Positions 54,026 to 62,139 of a DNA stretch of 64,000 bases are shown piece after piece. The notes beneath the pieces were generated by a model, which worked only from the letters and a program-made list of their open reading frames with translations, did no database searches and was not told the origin of the DNA. The stretch spans positions 3,224,001 to 3,288,000 of the forward strand of contig OY764868.1 of the NCBI GenBank assembly GCA_963668545.1, written 5' to 3'. Source of the DNA: G963662265 sp963668545 (GTDB lineage: Bacteria; Spirochaetota; Spirochaetia; CADAEX01). Made by a program: the position numbers and the translations under genes. Every line of letters begins with the position of its first letter. The stretch's first letter is position 1.

Positions 54026-54465
54026 TGGACCATATTGAGATCCGTAAAATGAGAATAGAGGACTATGATGATGCCTTGAGGCTCTGGAAAGAGACAGAGG
54101 GGATGGGACTCAGGTCTCTTGATGATTCAAGGGAGGGAATATCAAAGTTTCTTGCAAGAAATCCTGATACATGTTTCATCTGCAGGGAAAAAGGTGAAGT
54201 GGCAGGAATAATACTCTGCGGAAATGACGGTAGGCGGGGATATATATACCATACTGCAGTGAGCAGAAACAGCAGGAGAAAGGGGATAGGGACAAGGCTT
54301 GTTGATGCTGCTCTTGAGGGGCTTGACAGGGAAGGGATAAAAAAAGCAGCCCTTGTCGTGTTTGCAGATAATCAGGATGGGAACATGTTCTGGGAGAAAT
54401 CAGGGTTTGCCAGAAGGGACGATCTTGTCTACAGGAACAGAAGTATTGATGAAAACAATGTCTAG
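54025..54465 (+). CDS. GNAT-family N-acetyltransferase
   Basis: The 146-residue protein has the acetyl-CoA-binding motif A, YHTAVSRNSRRKGIGTRLVDAAL, and NQDGNMFWEKSGFARRDDLVYRN at the C-terminus, as in YpeA-like acetyltransferases. The substrate is unknown. The ATG overlaps the lnt stop (TAATG), which suggests coupling. Confidence 0.87.
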   Translation: MDHIEIRKMRIEDYDDALRLWKETEGMGLRSLDDSREGISKFLARNPDTCFICREKGEVAGIILCGNDGRRGYIYHTAVSRNSRRKGIGTRLVDAALEGLDREGIKKAALVVFADNQDGNMFWEKSGFARRDDLVYRNRSIDENNV

Positions 54466-54477
54466 CAGCAGGGGAAA

Positions 54478-55389
54478 ATGAACAGCTTCTGCAGTATCAG
54501 GGCAAAACAGGCACTCTACCATCACGGAAGGAAAAACCTCCCCTACTCAACAGATCTCAATCCCTATACAGGATGCAGCCACAGCTGTATCTACTGTTAT
54601 GCACATGCCAGAAAGGTCCTCAGGGAAGGAAACAGCAGATGCAGGATAGAGTTCAAGGAGAATATTGCGGAAATTCTGGAAAGGGAACTGATGTCAAAGG
54701 ACTTCAGCAGCAGGATAATAAATATTGGAGGCTCTACAGACGCATACCAGGAATCTGAAAAGGAAACTGCTGTTATGAGAGATATACTCAGGCTTATGAT
54801 AAAATACAGAGTCCCTGTAATAATAAGTACGAAATCAGACCTGATTACAAGGGACCTTGACCTCATAAAAGAGCTTTCCGGAAAAACCTATGTGAATATT
54901 GCATTTTCCCTCTCCACAATGGACAGGGAAGCTTCTTCCCTGTTTGAACCCGGCGCTTCTTCCCCTGAAAAAAGGATAAATGCTCTGAAAATATTTTCTG
55001 AAGCAGGGATCAATTCGGCGCTCCACTTCTTTCCTGTAATCCCGCGTATTTCAGATACTGAAGAAATGATTCATCAGGTTGCTTCAGAAGCAGCTTCATC
55101 ACTCTGCAGCTATATTATGAGCGGTTTTCTCTACCTTACCGGCAATATCGGGGACCTCCTCTTCAGACAGCTTGAAATAAGAGCTCCTGAACTTAAAACA
55201 GTGATTGGAAATGCATACCATAACGGAAGGGTCAGGGCTGATATTAAAAAGGATTTCTATTCAGTTATGAACAGATATTTATATAAATACAGCCTTGAGA
55301 CTGATTTCAGAAAATTCATTCCTGAAAGACTCATGAAAGAAAGATCAGCAAACACAATTAATCCGGCACAGCCGGAGCTCCCTTTTTGA
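54478..55389 (+). CDS. SPL-family radical SAM protein
   Basis: The 303-residue protein carries the cluster motif CSHSCIYCYAH within LNPYTGCSHSCIYCYAHAR, which is typical of the SplB-like family that includes spore photoproduct lyase and Rv2578c-like proteins. GGSTDAYQESEKE and VIISTKSDLITRDLDLI fit the barrel. It lacks the C-terminal Cys of true photoproduct lyase as far as I can see, so the reaction is unknown. It lies 12 bp after the GNAT gene, likely in one operon with lnt. Confidence 0.87.
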   Translation: MNSFCSIRAKQALYHHGRKNLPYSTDLNPYTGCSHSCIYCYAHARKVLREGNSRCRIEFKENIAEILERELMSKDFSSRIINIGGSTDAYQESEKETAVMRDILRLMIKYRVPVIISTKSDLITRDLDLIKELSGKTYVNIAFSLSTMDREASSLFEPGASSPEKRINALKIFSEAGINSALHFFPVIPRISDTEEMIHQVASEAASSLCSYIMSGFLYLTGNIGDLLFRQLEIRAPELKTVIGNAYHNGRVRADIKKDFYSVMNRYLYKYSLETDFRKFIPERLMKERSANTINPAQPELPF

Positions 55390-55513
55390 TCATACTCTGA
55401 ATGAGGGCCCTTCCTCCACTTGATAAATTATTGATATATATTTAATTTATCTATGCAGACAGCCGGACCTTTAATCAACAGGTCCTGAATACAGAAATCA
55501 TCAGGGATTATTT

Positions 55514-56035
55514 ATGGAACAGAAACTTTACTTTACCTATAACGACATACACAGGACAATAAAAAAACTCTCAGTAGAAATATCAGAATCCGAATTCAAA
55601 CCGGACCTCATGGTTGCAATAGGAACTGGAGGATTTATCCCTGCTAGGATAATGAAAACATTCCTCCACCTTCCCATCCTTACAGTGGGGGTCAAGTATT
55701 ATGACAGCAACAACAAGATCCAGAGCGAACCTGAAAAGATACAGTGGATTGATGAAGTTGAGAAAAGGCTGAAAGGGAAAAAGATACTTCTTGTTGACGA
55801 AGTTGATGATTCAAGGGCCACACTTGAATACTGCCTCAGGGAACTGCTGAAGCACGAACCGGAAGAAATTGCAGTTGCAGTTCTTCACAAAAAGGACAAA
55901 ACCAAGGCCGGCGTTATCCCTGAGGAAATTACAAAGTACTATACAGGGGAAACAATTCCCGACTACTGGTGCTGCTACCCCTGGGACGCGGATGATATTG
56001 AAGAGCATGACAGGCAGAGCAGGGAAGAAGAATAA
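55514..56035 (+). CDS. Phosphoribosyltransferase domain protein
   Basis: The 173-residue protein has the PRPP-binding motif KILLVDEVDDSRATLEYCL, the upstream LMVAIGTGGFIPARIMKTFL and the ending PDYWCCYPWDADD typical of the xanthine/hypoxanthine phosphoribosyltransferase group (including yeast Xpt1-like enzymes). It probably salvages a purine base. The exact base is not decided by the sequence. A 124-bp gap precedes it; the cupin gene follows after 57 bp. Confidence 0.85.
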   Translation: MEQKLYFTYNDIHRTIKKLSVEISESEFKPDLMVAIGTGGFIPARIMKTFLHLPILTVGVKYYDSNNKIQSEPEKIQWIDEVEKRLKGKKILLVDEVDDSRATLEYCLRELLKHEPEEIAVAVLHKKDKTKAGVIPEEITKYYTGETIPDYWCCYPWDADDIEEHDRQSREEE

Positions 56036-56092
56036 ATTAAGTCAAACTGATGCTGAAAAACATGCTATGATTATGTTATCAGGGGGATATAC

Positions 56093-56413
56093 ATGACAGA
56101 TATAAATCTCAGTTCAATTGAAGAAAGGGAAGTTGTAAAAGGGTTCAGGGGAAGATTTATACACTCGGAAAACATGACACATGCCTACTGGAACATTGAC
56201 GGGGGAGCTTCCCTCCCTGAGCATGCGCATGTCCATGAACAGGTTGTAAACATTCTTGAGGGGAAATTCGAATTGACTGTCGGGGGCGAAAAAAAGATTA
56301 TAGAGCCGGGCGACATAGTTGTAATACCTTCAAATATTCCCCATACAGGAAGGGCGATAACAGACTGCAGGATACTTGATGTGTTCTCGCCGGTAAGAGA
56401 GGATATGAAATAA
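56093..56413 (+). CDS. Small cupin-domain protein
   Basis: The 106-residue protein is a single cupin barrel: motif 1 GGASLPEHAHVHEQVVNILEG and motif 2 EPGDIVVIPSNIPHTGRAI. The metal-binding His, His, Glu and His are present. Stand-alone cupins of this size bind a metal and often a small ligand; the function is not known. AGGGGGATAT precedes the ATG. It is the last chromosomal gene before the recombinase. Confidence 0.87.
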   Translation: MTDINLSSIEEREVVKGFRGRFIHSENMTHAYWNIDGGASLPEHAHVHEQVVNILEGKFELTVGGEKKIIEPGDIVVIPSNIPHTGRAITDCRILDVFSPVREDMK

Positions 56414-56491
56414 GGGTCCCCTCTTTTTTTCCAGCTTATCATGTAATACAGAAAACGTCCCATGTTCCTGCTTATCGTGAAATTCGTATCA

Positions 56492-57292
56492 TTATAAAGG
56501 GCTCTTAATCCTTTTAGATATCGGATCTGCAAGATTAATATAGATCATTGTAGTTTTAACAGATTTATGTCCAAGCAGCTCTTTTACAGTCTTAATATCA
56601 ATACCTGATTCAACAAGATGAGTTGCAAAGCAGTGCCTCAGGGTATGACATGTGGGGCTTTTCTGTATTTGGCTTTTGTTAAGAGCATTTTCGAATATCT
56701 TCTGAACAGTCCTCACAGAATATTTTTTTCCGCTGATTGTCCTGAACAGGAATTCAGCCGCACTTCGCCCGCTTATAAGATTCCGGAGGTCCTCTTTATA
56801 TTTTTCGGACAGCAGAGAAAACCGGTCCTTATTACCCTTTGAATCTCTTATCTTTACTGAAAGATTATTTAAATTTACATCCCTTATCTTTATCCTGCAA
56901 ACCTCGCTAACACGCAGGCCGCTGCCGTAAAGAAGGGAGATCATAAGCTGATGTTTTTTATTGCTTATATTTTTCAGAATTTCAAGGATCTCTTCCCTTG
57001 TCAGAATATCAGGAAGCCTTTTTCTTGACCTTACCCTGTCAAGTTTATAAGGGCACGGCTTATCAAGAACAACAGAATAAAACAGCTTTACGGCAGACCA
57101 CGCAAGCCGTCTCTGTTCGGGAGATTTTTCTTCAGTTTCAAGAAAGACCGCAATTCTTTTTTCAGGCACAAAATCTGTCCGCCTAGAGAATTCAATAAAA
57201 TGCTTTAAATGACCTGAATAAATCCGTATTGTATTTCGGGAATAATTACGGTTTTTCATCTCTCTGACAAAATCATCAAGATAATTTTTCAT
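56492..57292 (-). CDS. Tyrosine recombinase at the head of an integron cassette array
   Basis: A 266-residue site-specific recombinase. The N-terminal SAM-like domain (1-80) is followed by the catalytic domain with Arg127 (LLYGSGLRVSEV), Lys152/155 (DSKGNKDR), His216 and Arg219 (HTLRHCFATHLVESG), His242 (ELLGHKSV) and Tyr251 (TTMIYINL). The tail IKSPL resembles the integron integrase end. The segment between Lys and HTLRH is short and lacks the ALERKYP-like I2 insertion seen in IntI proteins (about 320-340 residues). It is divergent from a set of attC-like sites, as in integrons. AGGAGGACG precedes the ATG. It is either a reduced IntI or a Xer-like enzyme acting on these sites. Confidence 0.82.
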   Translation of the reverse strand: MKNYLDDFVREMKNRNYSRNTIRIYSGHLKHFIEFSRRTDFVPEKRIAVFLETEEKSPEQRRLAWSAVKLFYSVVLDKPCPYKLDRVRSRKRLPDILTREEILEILKNISNKKHQLMISLLYGSGLRVSEVCRIKIRDVNLNNLSVKIRDSKGNKDRFSLLSEKYKEDLRNLISGRSAAEFLFRTISGKKYSVRTVQKIFENALNKSQIQKSPTCHTLRHCFATHLVESGIDIKTVKELLGHKSVKTTMIYINLADPISKRIKSPL

Positions 57293-57400
57293 AAATCACG
57301 TCCTCCTTTATGTATTAACAGGAGAAATGCAATTCTGCTTGAATTATCAGCAAACAAACCGTAAAATTATCATGCAATACAGATAAATGTAGTTCATCTG
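57293..57400. promoter_or_regulatory. Recombinase promoter and probable attI region
   Basis: This segment lies between the recombinase start and the first attC-like element, where integrons carry the integrase promoter and attI. The recombinase ribosome site (AGGAGGACG on the minus strand) is at its left end. A GTT core candidate is at 57392 (GTTCATC). No clear attI consensus can be fixed from sequence alone, and no LexA-like box is obvious. Confidence 0.45.
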
Positions 57401-57526
57401 AAATAACTCGGGGCTAAGAAAATTTAATATAACTGGCTCCAGCGGTAGATCAGCAAAGAAGCGGTGTAGCTTATGGGATATTGTCATGGCACATGATTAA
57501 CGACAAGAACCGCCCCGAGTTACATC
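57400..57526 (+). repeat. attC-like site 0 (divergent)
   Basis: TAACTCGGGGC (57404-57414) is a perfect inverted repeat of GCCCCGAGTTA (57512-57522), with a GTTACATC core on the right. The inner motif GGCACATGATTAA resembles the loop of the other attC sites. It lacks the 1-nt/5-nt spacer rule that the others share, so it may be a diverged attC or part of attI. Confidence 0.5.
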
Positions 57527-57617
57527 AGATAACAAGAAATATATGCGGCATTTCATTTGGGCTTCGCCACAATGGCTTCGTCCCTCAGCCATCGTCATAT
57601 ATTTCTAAAACGTTATG
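57526..57617 (+). repeat. attC site 1
   Basis: R'' GATAAC, spacer A, arm AGAAATATATG (57535-57545), and arm CATATATTTCT (57596-57606), spacer AAAAC, R' GTTAT (57612-57616). An inner TGGC/GCCA stem precedes ATCGT and the right arm. The whole 93-bp cassette (57519-57611) is essentially an attC without a gene. Confidence 0.82.
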
Positions 57618-57696
57618 TTCAATGCCCATTTTTTTTACATTTTTTGAACTCGCCCGTCCATGGGCTCGTAAGAGGAAATAATTAAGGTAAATATAA

Positions 57697-59418
57697 GTGT
57701 CGAAGAAACTAACAATTGAGGAAATGCAAAATATTGCTAAAAGTCGTGGTGGCAAATGCATCTCAAAGAAATATATAAATAAAAATAGTAAATTGGAATG
57801 GGAATGCTCTGAAGGCCATAGATGGTTAGCAACTCCAGATTCAATTAAAAATACTGGTCGATGGTGCCCTATATGCGGAGGTTCTGCACCATTAACGTTA
57901 AAAGAAATACAATTAATTGCTAAAGAAAGAGGTGGGAAATGTCTTTCCGAAGAGTATATCAATGTCAAAACAACAATGAGATGGGAATGTTCAGAAGGTC
58001 ACCACTGGGAGAACACTGCCGGAAAAATTAGACAAGGTCAATGGTGCCCTTATTGTGCCGGAAAGGCAAAATTGGATATTCAGGACTTGAAAAGATTAGC
58101 AGAAGAAAAAGGCGGTAAATGTCTTTCTGAAAAATATAAGAACAATAGTTCAAAATTGTTATGGCAATGTTCAGAAGGGCATGAATGGAAATCCAGTGCA
58201 AATAATATTAAAAATGGTGCGTGGTGTCCCTTTTGTGCTAATCGTGCAAGAATTACAATTGAGTCTCTATCAGATATTGCCAATAAAAGAGGTGGAGAAC
58301 TTTTATCAACAGATATCGGAAATAACAAAACAAAATTGCAGTGGCGGTGCAAATACGGTCACACATGGAAAGCCACACCAAATGCCATTAGTAGAGGTAC
58401 ATGGTGCCCAAAGTGCTCAGAGGGTTTAGGAGAAAGAGTTTGTAGGTATTTCTTTGAAACACTTTTTGCAAAGAAGTTTAATAAAGCTCATCCTGATTGG
58501 TTGGTTTCAGAAAGAGGAGCGTTGCTTGAATTGGATGGATACAATGAAAGATTAAAAATTGCGTTTGAACACCAAGGCGTCCAGCATTACAAATTTTTAA
58601 AAGTTTTCCATTCATCTAATGAGGACTTTATTGATCAGCAGAACAGGGATGAGCTTAAAAAAGAAGTTTGTAAAAAAAGAGGCATACACTTAATTGAGGT
58701 TCCAGAGATTCCAGCATTATTACCGTTGGATAAAGTCAAAGACTTTATTATTGAAAAATTGCAGGATTTACAGATTCCATTCAAATATGAAAAAGCAATA
58801 TCAATTGATTTGAATATAGCATATTCATCAAGTAAAACCGAAGAATTCTATATTCGTCTCCAGAAAGCTGTTGAAGAAAAAGGAGGAATATTAATTTCCA
58901 ACCGATATCTCGGAACTTCGACTAAACTTAAGTTCAAATGTAAAGAAGGGCATATCTGGAAGACATCTCCTAATATGATTTTTAATGGACAATGGTGTCC
59001 AGAATGTGCTGGAAATATTAAATATACCTTAGAACAAGTTCAGGATTTTGCAAAAGAGCGAGGAGGGAAATGTCTATCGACAGAATACAATAGAGCAAAT
59101 GAAAAGCTTAAATGGAAATGTAATTTTGGACATACTTGGGAAGCATCACTAAGTAATGTTATAACTGCAAATCATTGGTGTCCTGTATGTCGCAAGATTG
59201 AAGAAGAGACAAGATTTTATAATGAAGCGGTTGATTTAGCAAAGAAAAATCAAGGAACTTGCATTTCAAGAAAATATATAAATGCAAAAACAAAGCTCAA
59301 GTGGCGTTGTTCCAGTGGACATGAATGGGAAGCGCTACTCGGTAATATTCGACAAGGAACATGGTGTCCTTATTGTGCCAAGAAGCGGAGAAATAGTAAT
59401 ACAGATAATTTATCGTAA
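57697..59418 (+). CDS. Cassette gene: seven zinc-finger repeats around a PD-(D/E)XK-like nuclease core
   Basis: The 573-residue protein starts with GTG at 57697 (AAGG 10 bp upstream). It holds seven repeats of about 60 residues, each with RGGKCLS..Y, KLxWxC, a GHxW motif and a final WCPxC; Cys, His, Cys, Cys are likely zinc ligands. Four repeats (1-243) precede and three (about 385-570) follow a central domain. The centre (245-360) contains LLELDGY (Asp280), IAFEHQGVQHY (Glu291-x-Gln293) and RDELKKEVCKKRGIHLIEVPE, the pattern of Vsr-like/PD-(D/E)XK nucleases. Zinc modules probably bind DNA or RNA. It is AT-richer than the host genes. A role in defence or DNA processing is inference. Confidence 0.75.
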   Translation: MSKKLTIEEMQNIAKSRGGKCISKKYINKNSKLEWECSEGHRWLATPDSIKNTGRWCPICGGSAPLTLKEIQLIAKERGGKCLSEEYINVKTTMRWECSEGHHWENTAGKIRQGQWCPYCAGKAKLDIQDLKRLAEEKGGKCLSEKYKNNSSKLLWQCSEGHEWKSSANNIKNGAWCPFCANRARITIESLSDIANKRGGELLSTDIGNNKTKLQWRCKYGHTWKATPNAISRGTWCPKCSEGLGERVCRYFFETLFAKKFNKAHPDWLVSERGALLELDGYNERLKIAFEHQGVQHYKFLKVFHSSNEDFIDQQNRDELKKEVCKKRGIHLIEVPEIPALLPLDKVKDFIIEKLQDLQIPFKYEKAISIDLNIAYSSSKTEEFYIRLQKAVEEKGGILISNRYLGTSTKLKFKCKEGHIWKTSPNMIFNGQWCPECAGNIKYTLEQVQDFAKERGGKCLSTEYNRANEKLKWKCNFGHTWEASLSNVITANHWCPVCRKIEEETRFYNEAVDLAKKNQGTCISRKYINAKTKLKWRCSSGHEWEALLGNIRQGTWCPYCAKKRRNSNTDNLS

Positions 59419-59485
59419 TACTGTCCAAAAGTACCGTCCGTGGTACTTTTGGAATCTTTACTACACCAAAAAAAATGGGCACTAA

Positions 59486-59630
59486 ACATAACAGCGAATA
59501 TGCGGTTACGCTTCGCTTCACCCAAATTGCTTCTTTGATAAAAGCTGAAAAAAGTATGTTATACTTTTCCCAGCTTTTATCAAGCCCACAAGGGGCCGAA
59601 GCAACTTCGCATATTCGCGAGACGTTATCG
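59486..59630 (+). repeat. attC site 2 (zinc-finger cassette)
   Basis: R'' ACATAAC (59486-59492), spacer A, arm GCGAATATGCG (59494-59504); right arm CGCATATTCGC (59608-59618), spacer GAGAC, R' GTTATCG. Inside, TTGCTTC pairs with GAAGCAA, and TTGATAAAAGCTG pairs with CAGCTTTTATCAA, giving a long nested hairpin. Confidence 0.88.
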
Positions 59631-60057
59631 TAAATGGCTCTGACATACAACTTCATTCATTATTTACTAAAATCTGTCTCAGCCTTTTTTCAGGGTTTTA
59701 TATCTCTTTCACAGGTTTCAACTGCACTGGTTCATTCTTGTTTTTAGAACTTCTTGCTTTGCTTTATCATGACTCTTATTGGTTTAAGTTTTTATATTTT
59801 TGCAGTTTCACTTTTCTTCAGTTCTGATATTGATAAGCACTAAGGGCTGAGTCAGATTTTGTCCTGACCTACACTCTTTCGTTTCCTTCACGCCACATCC
59901 GAAAACAGCGTATATCCGGCTCCGGCTTGTGGGATGTATTTTCAGGGTAAAACGTCCTTCGCCAAAAATGCCAGGACTTTTTGTGTTGCAGAGTAAATGC
60001 AGCAGGTGTATCATTAATCAAAATAAAGCGGCTGGCATCTTCGGATATACGCGTGCC
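59624..60057 (+). repeat. Gene-poor repeated cassette, copy 1 (434 bp)
   Basis: First of five near-identical cassettes. It has a T-rich body with no clear gene and a 167-bp attC at its right end. A 24-codon reading frame (59769-59843, MTLIGLSFYIFAVSLFFSSD...) recurs in all copies. It begins with GTTATCG rather than the GTTTTCGG of later copies, as it was joined to the zinc-finger cassette. Confidence 0.85.
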
Positions 60058-60065
60058 GTTTTCGG
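59899..60065 (+). repeat. attC site 3 (repeat cassette copy 1)
   Basis: R'' CCGAAAAC, spacer A, arm GCGTATATCCG; right arm CGGATATACGC, spacer GTGCC, R' GTTTTCGG (60058-60065). TGCCAG and CTGGCA form the nested inner stem. Confidence 0.88.
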
Positions 60066-60491
60066 AAATGGCTCTGACATACAACTTCATTCATTATTCA
60101 CGAAAATCTGTCTCAGCCTTTTTTCATGGTTTTGTGTCTCTTTCACAGGTTTCAACTGCATTTTTTCAGTTCTGCTTTTACAACTTCTTGCTTTGATTTT
60201 TCATGACTCTTATTGGTTTAAGTTTCTATATTTTGCAGTTTTCACACTTTTTAAGTTTTGTTATCTATAAGCACAAAGGGCTGAGTCAGATTTTGTCCTG
60301 ACCTACACTCGTTCGTTTCCTTCACGCCACATCCGAAAACAGCGTATATCCGGCTCCGGCTTGCGGGGTGTATTTCCAGGGTAAAGCGTCCTTCGCCAAA
60401 AATGCCAGGACTTTTTGTGTTGCAGAGTAAATGCAGCAGGTGTATCATTATTCAAAATAGAGCGGCTGGCATCTTCGGATATACGCGTGCC
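60058..60491 (+). repeat. Gene-poor repeated cassette, copy 2 (434 bp)
   Basis: Near-identical to copy 1 over its length, with small indels in the T-rich body. The first codons after the core read MALTYNFIHYSRKSVSAFF in this and most copies, then diverge in frame. The hydrophobic short frame here is 60203-60301 (32 codons). Confidence 0.85.
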
Positions 60492-60499
60492 GTTTTCGG
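60333..60499 (+). repeat. attC site 4 (repeat cassette copy 2)
   Basis: Same sequence family as site 3: CCGAAAAC at 60333-60340 and GTTTTCGG at 60492-60499, with matching arms and nested stem. Confidence 0.88.
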
Positions 60500-60926
60500 A
60501 AATGGCGCTGACATACAACTTCATTCATTATTCACGAAAATCTGTCTCAGCCTTTTTTCCTTGGTTTTGTGTCTCTTTCATCGGTTTCAACTGCACTTTT
60601 TCAGTTCTGCTTTAAGAACTTAATTCTTTGATTTTTCATGACTCTTATTGGTATAAGTTTTTATATTTTTGCAGTTTCACTTCTCTTCAGTTCCGATATT
60701 GATAAGCACAAAGGGCTGAGTCAGATTTTGTCCTGACCTACTCTCTTTCGTTTTCTTCACGCCACTTCCGAAAACAGCGTATATCCGGCTCCGGCTTGCG
60801 GGGTGTATTTCCAAGGTAAAGCGTCCTTCGCCAAAAATGCCAGGACTTTTTGTGTTGCAGAGTAAATGCAGCAGGTGTATCATTAATCAAAATAAAGCGG
60901 CTGACATCTTCGGATATACGCGTGCC
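60492..60926 (+). repeat. Gene-poor repeated cassette, copy 3 (435 bp)
   Basis: Third copy, directly after copy 2. The hydrophobic short frame is 60638-60736. It adjoins the FRG cassette, and its right core therefore reads GTTATTC. Confidence 0.85.
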
Positions 60927-60934
60927 GTTATTCG
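60768..60934 (+). repeat. attC site 5 (repeat cassette copy 3)
   Basis: CCGAAAAC at 60768-60775; right core GTTATTCG at 60927, so R'' and R' no longer match because the bases after G belong to the next cassette. The inner stem has one mismatch (CTGACA instead of CTGGCA). Confidence 0.85.
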
Positions 60935-60943
60935 TAATTTTCA

Positions 60944-60982
60944 GGCAAGATATTGCCCGGACCTCCCGGACGACACGGGCAA
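60944..60982 (+). promoter_or_regulatory. Alternative hairpins in the leader of the FRG cassette
   Basis: GGCAA (60944-60948) pairs with TTGCC (60953-60957), and the same TTGCCCG (60953-60959) can instead pair with CGGGCAA (60976-60982). The loop of the second hairpin contains ACCTCC, complementary to the GGAG-type ribosome site downstream at about 61009. A related GCCC...GGGC hairpin with ACCTCC occurs at 63818-63841. Confidence 0.45.
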
Positions 60983-61018
60983 AAGATTTAAAAAATATTT
61001 ATTTTGCAGGAGAAAAAA

Positions 61019-61801
61019 ATGTTTTATGAGGAAATAAATAAAAGAACATGGAATGCAGCTAAACAATATTTAATAAATTTGTGTAAAGAAAGTTCGCATT
61101 GGATTTTTAGAGGTCAGTCAAATCCGGATTGGGAAGTAACTTCAACAATAGAAAGAGAATTAAGATATAGTGACCAAGAAAATTCTTCGATAGAAAATAA
61201 ATTAATATCCGAATTCAAAAGGGCTGCTCCCAATTATTTAAATCAAAACCAGATTCCTGCAAAACTGGTTGAATGGATGGCCTTAATGCAACATTACGGA
61301 GCTCCAACTCGTTTAGTTGATTTTACTAAATCTCCATATATTGCAACATTCTTTGCTTTTGAAAATATCTTTGAAAATTACAAATATGTTACAGTATGGG
61401 CAGTAGAAAGCTACAAATTGAAGCAATTAGCTAATGAAGTGTATATAGATGATGATGTTCCCCAATTAATGAAAAATAATAAATATTTGGTATATCCTAT
61501 TGAACCTTTTATAATGAATGAAAGATTCGAAAAACAACAAGGGACATTTTTAATTACAGGAAACATTAATCAATCACTAGCTACAAATTTTATCGAAATG
61601 GGCTTATTAGAAGATATGGGAATTATTAAAAAAATTAATATTCCAAAAATAGAAAAAAATAGTGTTATTCAAGACTTAAATTTAATGAATATCAATCCTG
61701 TAACTCTTTTTCCTGGTTTAGATGGATATTCGCGATACATAAAAAAAATGACAGATGCAATTTATAAAAAAGATTTTACTTATTTTAAAAGAGGAAATTA
61801 A
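61019..61801 (+). CDS. Cassette gene: FRG-domain protein
   Basis: A 260-residue protein from the ATG at 61019, with GCAGGAG 9 bp upstream. It has the FRG domain signatures WIFRGQSNPDWEVTSTIERE near the N-terminus and ALMQHYGAPTRLVDFTKSPYIATFFAFE in the middle, then a C-terminal region with FEKQQGTFLITGNINQSL. FRG is a widespread domain of unknown biochemical function, frequent in mobile and accessory DNA. The gene is clearly AT-richer than the chromosome, consistent with recent transfer. It is the only gene of the cassette 60927-62035. Confidence 0.85.
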   Translation: MFYEEINKRTWNAAKQYLINLCKESSHWIFRGQSNPDWEVTSTIERELRYSDQENSSIENKLISEFKRAAPNYLNQNQIPAKLVEWMALMQHYGAPTRLVDFTKSPYIATFFAFENIFENYKYVTVWAVESYKLKQLANEVYIDDDVPQLMKNNKYLVYPIEPFIMNERFEKQQGTFLITGNINQSLATNFIEMGLLEDMGIIKKINIPKIEKNSVIQDLNLMNINPVTLFPGLDGYSRYIKKMTDAIYKKDFTYFKRGN

Positions 61802-61872
61802 AATATTGCGACAAGTTATAAACAATTCAGAACTGGCTCCGCCGGACGGTCTGAAGAAGAGCCTGAAAACTA

Positions 61873-62042
61873 CGCATAACAGAGAATACCCGGTTCAGGC
61901 ATAAGTAGTAAAAGTATGGGGCTTAACTGCCGTTCACCCAAAATGTCGGGACTTTTGTTGTTGCGTGTGAAATCTGGTGGGTATATGATTAATGAAATAT
62001 CTGGAGCATCCGACATCTTCGGGTATTCTCAGAACGTTATAA
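61873..62042 (+). repeat. attC site 6 (FRG cassette)
   Basis: R'' CGCATAAC, spacer A, arm GAGAATACCCG (61882-61892); right arm CGGGTATTCTC (62020-62030), spacer AGAAC, R' GTTATAA (62036). The inner stem is TGTCGG/CCGACA, a compensatory change relative to TGCCAG/CTGGCA of the repeat cassettes. Confidence 0.88.
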
Positions 62043-62088
62043 GAAATTGCGCTAATTAAATCTAATATAGATATTATATTTACAATAA

Positions 62089-62116
62089 TTACATATAAAT
62101 ATATTTGATATATAAT
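62089..62116 (+). promoter_or_regulatory. Promoter inside the secreted-protein cassette
   Basis: TTACAT (62089-62094), 16-bp spacer, TATAAT (62111-62116), then AAAGGATGATAT before the ATG at 62140. It suggests this cassette can be expressed without an upstream promoter. Confidence 0.55.
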
Positions 62117-62139
62117 GGTTTAATAATAAAGGATGATAT

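Noticed and set aside
56397..56430. Terminator after the cupin gene
   Set aside because: AGAGG and CCTCT can pair before a T-run, but the stem is only five base pairs and overlaps the coding end, so it is not listed as a feature.
57412..57616. tRNA or other small RNA gene at the head of the cassette array
   Set aside because: The base pairing seen is that of attC arms; no cloverleaf or T-loop sequence is present.
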